Shown: one piece after another, positions 60,128 to 64,000 of the stretch
Position numbering within the stretch: position 1 is the stretch's first letter
How the letters are laid out: every line of letters starts with the position of its first letter
Assembly: GCA_964409685.1 (NCBI GenBank)
Contig: CAYPEJ010000005.1
Location: 1-64,000, forward strand
From: Clostridium_AI sp964409685
GTDB lineage: Bacteria > Bacillota > Clostridia > Lachnospirales > Lachnospiraceae
Direction: 5' to 3'
Length of the DNA: 64,000 nucleotides
Position numbers and translations under genes: made by a program
Notes under the pieces: model-generated
Databases searched by the model: none
What the model saw: the letters and a program-made list of their open reading frames with translations, nothing else
What the model was told of the DNA's origin: nothing

Positions 60128-60159
60128 TCTACAACCGCGCCTTTCAAAAGAATACTGTT

Positions 60160-60188
60160 ATCTTATCATTGATAATCTGAAATGTCAA
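60160..60188 (-). promoter_or_regulatory. Sigma-A promoter of the rsmE-thiI group
   Basis: TTGACA (60183-60188) and TAAGAT (60160-60165) on the minus strand are separated by 17 bp, 33 bp before the rsmE start codon. Confidence 0.8.
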
Positions 60189-60205
60189 TCAAACAACAAA
60201 GGAAG

Positions 60206-61159
60206 TTACTTACATTTCGCTAAAAATGAGAACCAGTCTCCCATTTGATTTATCTTAATGATTTCAAAGCCATTTTGGATTAAAGCAGCTTCTACTTCAT
60301 CTTTCTTAATGTCAATAATACCAGAAGAAATGAAGATTCCGTCTTCTTTCATAAACTTAGATACTTGGCTGGATAATGGAATAATAACATCCGCTAAAAT
60401 GTTTGCAACTACTACATCGTATGCACCAAGCCCTACTTCTTTTTGTAATGCTTCATCGTCAATTAAGTTTCCTTCGTACACAGTGAATTTTCCTTCTTGG
60501 ATTTCATTTACAGCAGCATTTTCTTTAGCAACTTCCACTGCAATTGGGTCGATGTCTGTTCCTACTGCGTAATCTACACCAAGTTTTAATGCAATAATGG
60601 ATAAAATACCGCTTCCACATCCAATATCTAGGACTTTGGAATCTGCATTTAGGTAATCTTCCATTCCTTGAATACATAGTTTTGTTGTTTCATGTGTACC
60701 AGTACCAAATGCTGTACCTGGATCAATATCAACTACGATATCTCCCTCTTTTACATCCTCTAATGTTTCCCATGTTGGTTTGATTACAATGTCGTCTGTT
60801 ACACGGAATGGCTTAAAATATGCTTTCCAGTTGTTAATCCAGTCTTCATCATCTGTTTCATCGAAGGAAATTGTTCTTTCGCCAAGGTCAACGAATAGGG
60901 CAAGTTCATCTAAGCCGTTTTCAATTTCTTCTTTCATTTCATTTACATCTAATTCCATATCAACGTAAGAACTGATTACTGCTTTTCCGTCATCTGGACC
61001 TAGGTCTGGAACAATGTCGATATACATGCTCTTCTTTTCTTCTTCGCTTAGTGGTACGTGATCTTCGATTTGAATTCCTTCAAATCCTAGTTCGTCAAAT
61101 AATGCACTGATTAGGTCTACTGCTTCTGTTGTTGTTACTAGGGATACTTTTCTCCATTT
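60206..61159 (-). CDS. prmA: Ribosomal protein L11 methyltransferase PrmA
   Basis: A 317-residue methyltransferase that trimethylates ribosomal protein L11. The N-terminal L11-binding domain (MKWRKVSLVTTTEAVDLISALFDELGFEG) is followed by the SAM-dependent domain with DPGTAFGTGTHETTKLC, VLDIGCGSGILSIIAL, TDIDPIAVEVAKENA and VVANILADVI. The start at 61159 is supported by the family N terminus, but its ribosome site (AAAGGA) is 14 bases away. It lies between dnaJ and rsmE, a conserved order in clostridia. Confidence 0.94.
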   Translation of the reverse strand, partial: KWRKVSLVTTTEAVDLISALFDELGFEGIQIEDHVPLSEEEKKSMYIDIVPDLGPDDGKAVISSYVDMELDVNEMKEEIENGLDELALFVDLGERTISFDETDDEDWINNWKAYFKPFRVTDDIVIKPTWETLEDVKEGDIVVDIDPGTAFGTGTHETTKLCIQGMEDYLNADSKVLDIGCGSGILSIIALKLGVDYAVGTDIDPIAVEVAKENAAVNEIQEGKFTVYEGNLIDDEALQKEVGLGAYDVVVANILADVIIPLSSQVSKFMKEDGIFISSGIIDIKKDEVEAALIQNGFEIIKINQMGDWFSFLAKCK

Positions 61160-61208
61160 CATAGTTGAATTAATTCCTTTCTTATTTGAATAGAATTTCA
61201 ATAGAAAA

Positions 61209-61237
61209 TAGGGTGGTAAAACACCTACACCACCCTA
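61209..61237 (-). terminator. Terminator of the dnaK-dnaJ unit
   Basis: TAGGGTGGT (61209-61217) pairs perfectly with ACCACCCTA (61229-61237); the minus-strand transcript continues TTTTC. It lies between dnaJ and prmA. Confidence 0.8.
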
Positions 61238-61283
61238 CTTCATTCTTCTCTATTTTATCTCATTTAAACGATTTCCGTCTAAA

Positions 61284-62447
61284 CTATTTCTTAAAAAATT
61301 TCTTTTTTGATTTGTGTTCTGGCTCAGAATCAGAAGCACTATCTGCGGAAGCAGTTACTCCATTTAAGGAATCTTCAAACTGTTTCAAGATGTTTTTCTG
61401 TTCTTGTGTTAGCTTAGTAGGTACCTGAACAACTAAAGTTACATAGTGGTCACCACGAACTGCTTTATTACGAAGCGTTGGAACCCCTTTTCCACGTAAA
61501 CGCACTTTTGTGTTTGTTTGTGTACCCGGTTTTACGTTGTAAATTACTTCGCCGTCGATTGTCTTAATCTTCACATCTCCACCTAATGCTGCTGTTGCAT
61601 AGGAAATTGGCGCTGTAGAATAAATATCGAAATCTTGACGAACAAAAATAGGATCTCTTGATACTGTAACCTCGACAAGTAAATCTCCTCTTGGTCCACC
61701 ATTTACACCAGGTTCACCTTTTTCACGAATACGAATACTTTGACCATTATCAATACCTGCTGGTATAGATACTTGGATTTTCTTTCTGGATGCAATGAAT
61801 CCTGAACCGTGACAATCGGAACATTTTTCTTTTACCACCTTACCTGTTCCGTTACAATCTGGACAAGGTTGTACATTACGAACCATACCAAATAAGGATT
61901 GTTGTGTATATACTACTTGACCTTTACCACCACATTTGGAACATGTTTCTGGAGAAGTACCTGGTTTTGCACCTGTTCCGTGGCAATGAGAACATTCATC
62001 TTTTAATGTAAGTTCTAATTCTTTCTCAACACCGAAGCAAGCTTCTTGGAATGTAACACGAACGGAAGCTCTAACATTTGCTCCCTTTTGTGGGCTATTG
62101 CTTGCTCTACGATTGCTTCTTCCACCTCCGAAGATATCTCCGAAGATATCGCCGAAAATGTCTCCCATATCAAAGTCATTGAAATCAAATCCGCCTGCAC
62201 CTGCACCACCTGCGCCGCCATCAAATGCACGATGACCAAATTGATCATATGTTCTTCTCTTTTCTGGATCACTTAAAATTGCATATGCTTCGGATGCTTC
62301 TTTAAATTTTTCTTCTGCTTCTTTATCTCCAGGATGCATATCTGGATGATATTTCTTAGCAAGAACTCGATACGCTTTCTTTATCTCATCGTCTGAAGCA
62401 CCTTTGGATATACCAAGGACTTCATAGTAATCTCTTTTATCCGCCAT
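61284..62447 (-). CDS. dnaJ: Co-chaperone DnaJ
   Basis: A 387-residue type I J-protein that stimulates the ATPase of DnaK. It has a J domain with the HPD motif (KKYHPDMHPGDKEA), a Gly/Phe-rich stretch (AGAGGFDFNDFDMGDIFGDIFGG), the zinc domain with four CxxCxGxG repeats (CSHCHGTG, CSKCGGKG, CPDCNGTG, CSDCHGSG) and the substrate-binding domain. The C-terminal tail is Lys- and Ser-rich. The start at 62447 follows GGAAGGTG at 7 bases. It follows dnaK with a 210-bp gap containing two stems. Confidence 0.96.
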   Translation of the reverse strand: MADKRDYYEVLGISKGASDDEIKKAYRVLAKKYHPDMHPGDKEAEEKFKEASEAYAILSDPEKRRTYDQFGHRAFDGGAGGAGAGGFDFNDFDMGDIFGDIFGDIFGGGRSNRRASNSPQKGANVRASVRVTFQEACFGVEKELELTLKDECSHCHGTGAKPGTSPETCSKCGGKGQVVYTQQSLFGMVRNVQPCPDCNGTGKVVKEKCSDCHGSGFIASRKKIQVSIPAGIDNGQSIRIREKGEPGVNGGPRGDLLVEVTVSRDPIFVRQDFDIYSTAPISYATAALGGDVKIKTIDGEVIYNVKPGTQTNTKVRLRGKGVPTLRNKAVRGDHYVTLVVQVPTKLTQEQKNILKQFEDSLNGVTASADSASDSEPEHKSKKKFFKK

Positions 62448-62511
62448 CTTTTTCACCTTCCATAACAAACGCCTTACTTCCAATATTTAGGCAAGGCAGC
62501 TTATTGTAAAC

Positions 62512-62541
62512 AAATAGGCCGTCATTTGTGACCGCCTATTT
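62512..62541 (-). terminator. Hairpin between dnaK and dnaJ
   Basis: AAATAGGC (62512-62519) pairs with GCCTATTT (62534-62541), with an inner GTCA/TGAC step, and the minus strand continues GTTTAC. It is a weak terminator that could partly uncouple dnaJ from dnaK. Confidence 0.5.
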
Positions 62542-62592
62542 ATTATACATTAACATACAAAAAAATCAACCAATAAAGTAATATTTAACCAC

Positions 62593-62623
62593 CATAAGCA
62601 AAGTGGAGGTCACTTTGCTTATG
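62593..62623 (-). promoter_or_regulatory. 13-bp inverted repeat downstream of dnaK
   Basis: A perfect 13-bp stem (62593-62605 and 62611-62623, 5-nt loop) lies 35 bp past the dnaK stop. It has no T run, so it may be a processing or mRNA-stabilising stem. It is not a CIRCE element. Confidence 0.45.
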
Positions 62624-62657
62624 AATGTCTATCTATTAATCTCTAATGAAACTCTGA

Positions 62658-64000
62658 TTAAACTTCTTTGTAGTCTCCGTCAACAACGTCGTCTTGGTAA
62701 GAACCTTCAGCAGATTGACCTTGACCCATATCTGGACCAGCGCCTTGAGCTGCTTGTGCTTGTTCATACATTTTTTGGAATAATGCTTGAGAACCAGTCA
62801 TAACTTTTTCTTTTGCAGCTTTCATTTCTTCAACTTCAGCTTCAGACATTGTTTCTGCATTTGATTTTTCTACTAATTCTTTTAATGCAGCTAAGTCAGC
62901 TTCCACAGCAGCTTTTTCTGTTTGGTCTAATTTATCGCCAACTTCTTGTAAAGCCTTTTCTGTTTGGAATACCATAGCATCCGCATCGTTACGAACATCA
63001 ACAGCTTCTTTACGTTTTTTGTCTTGTGCTTCGAATTCAGCAGCTTCTTTTATTGCTTTTTCGATGTCAGCATCAGACATGTTAGAACCAGAAGTGATTG
63101 TGATGTGTTGTTCTTTACCTGTTCCTAAGTCTTTTGCAGAAACATTTACGATACCATTAGCATCGATATCGAATGTTACTTCGATTTGAGGAACACCTCT
63201 ACGAGCTGGTAAGATACCATCTAATCTAAATTGTCCAAGTGTTTTGTTATCACGAGCGAATTGTCTTTCACCTTGAACTACATGGATATCAACAGCTTCT
63301 TGGTTATCTGCAGCTGTGGAGAATACTTGACTTTTCTTTGTAGGAATAGTTGTATTTCTAGGAATTAATGTTGTTGCAACACCACCCATTGTTTCGATAG
63401 AAAGGGAAAGTGGAGTTACGTCAAGTAATAGGATATCGCCTGCACCTGCATCACCTGCTAATTTACCACCTTGGATGGAAGCACCTAAAGCAACACATTC
63501 ATCTGGGTTTAATGTCTTAGAAGCTTCTTTTCCTGTTAATTGTTTTACTTTATCTTGAACAGCTGGGATACGTGTAGAACCACCAACTAATAATACCTGA
63601 CCTAATTCAGAAGCTGTTAAACCAGCATCTCTTAATGCATTTTGAACTGGAGTAGTAGTTCTTTCTACTAAATCGTGTGTTAATTCATCGAATTTAGCAC
63701 GAGTTAAGTTTAAGTCAAAGTGTTTTGGACCTTCAGCAGTAGCTGTGATGAATGGAAGGTTGATGTTTGTTGTTGTAGCGGAAGATAATTCTTTTTTCGC
63801 TTTTTCAGCAGCTTCTTTTAATCTTTGAAGAGCCATTTTATCAACAGATAAATCTACACCTTCTTGTTTTTTGAATTCATCAATCATATATTGTGTAATT
63901 CTATCATCGAAGTCATCACCACCAAGTTTGTTATCACCAGATGTTGCTAATACTTCGATAACACCATCACCGATTTCTATGATAGATACGTCGAATGTAC
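62658..64000 (-). CDS. dnaK: Chaperone DnaK, C-terminal part (runs off the window)
   Basis: The frame is open to the right edge, so this is a partial gene with about 447 codons; roughly the first 170-180 residues lie outside. Seen: the end of the ATPase domain (TFDVSIIEIGDGVIEVLAT, SGDNKLGGDDFD, VLLVGGSTRIPAV, GASIQGGKLAG), the substrate-binding domain (LLDVTPLSLSIETMGGVATTLIPRNTTIPT) and the lid, ending with the Gly/Gln-rich tail and DDVVDGDYKEV. Order dnaK-dnaJ suggests that hrcA-grpE precede it beyond the window. Confidence 0.96.
   Translation of the reverse strand, partial: TFDVSIIEIGDGVIEVLATSGDNKLGGDDFDDRITQYMIDEFKKQEGVDLSVDKMALQRLKEAAEKAKKELSSATTTNINLPFITATAEGPKHFDLNLTRAKFDELTHDLVERTTTPVQNALRDAGLTASELGQVLLVGGSTRIPAVQDKVKQLTGKEASKTLNPDECVALGASIQGGKLAGDAGAGDILLLDVTPLSLSIETMGGVATTLIPRNTTIPTKKSQVFSTAADNQEAVDIHVVQGERQFARDNKTLGQFRLDGILPARRGVPQIEVTFDIDANGIVNVSAKDLGTGKEQHITITSGSNMSDADIEKAIKEAAEFEAQDKKRKEAVDVRNDADAMVFQTEKALQEVGDKLDQTEKAAVEADLAALKELVEKSNAETMSEAEVEEMKAAKEKVMTGSQALFQKMYEQAQAAQGAGPDMGQGQSAEGSYQDDVVDGDYKEV

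Noticed and set aside
1..64000. CRISPR arrays, tRNA or rRNA genes, transposases, phage genes
   Set aside because: No regularly spaced direct repeats, cloverleaf-like sequences, rRNA segments or integrase/transposase-like proteins were recognised on either strand.

Overview
The window is a low-GC, almost entirely minus-strand stretch of an anaerobic, endospore-forming Firmicute, most likely a Lachnospiraceae member. The pointers are the IreB-RuvX-DUF1292-Fur-RNase J-YlbF cluster, the dnaK-dnaJ-prmA-rsmE-cysteine desulfurase-thiI order, a pro-sequence-less SigK, a clostridial type IV pilus operon with fused PilM-PilN, strong AGGAGG-type ribosome sites and many TTG/GTG starts. The genus is an inference from gene order and composition; no rRNA is present. 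No rRNA, tRNA, CRISPR array, prophage or insertion sequence was seen. Only two genes (a thioesterase and an HPr-like protein) are on the plus strand.

Layout. 0-9.1 kb: a DUF1292 protein, a cation/proton antiporter, a Bce-type ABC transporter (bceAB) whose two-component partner genes are both truncated at one shared junction, a MATE exporter and a secreted LRR/FnIII-like protein. 9.3-12.3 kb: an HD-domain phosphohydrolase, a secreted barnase-type ribonuclease, and two tetrapyrrole genes (precorrin-2 dehydrogenase/ferrochelatase and CbiK). 12.4-16.1 kb: a heterodimeric multidrug ABC exporter flanked by the two ends of a repeat whose intact copy lies at 47.7 kb. 16.3-22.2 kb: a large modular secreted esterase (two SGNH domains plus CBM13-like and CBM2-like modules), a ZIP transporter, TrpB2 and a thioesterase. 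22.3-30.4 kb: a BMP-type nucleoside ABC transporter operon, a chemoreceptor and an alpha/beta hydrolase.

30.5-46.7 kb is one continuous type IV pilus operon, read leftwards: pilB, pilT, pilC, major pilin, prepilin peptidase, pilMN, pilO, a minor pilin, a PilX-like protein, two more minor pilins, and a 1,180-residue membrane-anchored protein. A terminator after the major pilin probably lets pilin be made in excess. PilB carries MshEN repeats, which suggests c-di-GMP input.

47-64 kb is core genome: a GerMN lipoprotein and sigK (sporulation), a tRNA wobble-uridine hydroxylation/methylation pair (trhP-like, trmR), a stub MltG, YlbF, RNase J, Fur, DUF1292, RuvX, IreB, MtaB, an HPr-like protein without the catalytic histidine, ThiI with its cysteine desulfurase, RsmE, PrmA, DnaJ and the C-terminal two thirds of DnaK running off the right edge.

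The observations most worth following are the fused deletion in the Bce two-component system, the repeat split around the ABC exporter, the barnase without visible barstar, the bicatalytic esterase, and the unusual distal proteins of the pilus operon. Nothing here is clearly an undescribed defence or mobile system.
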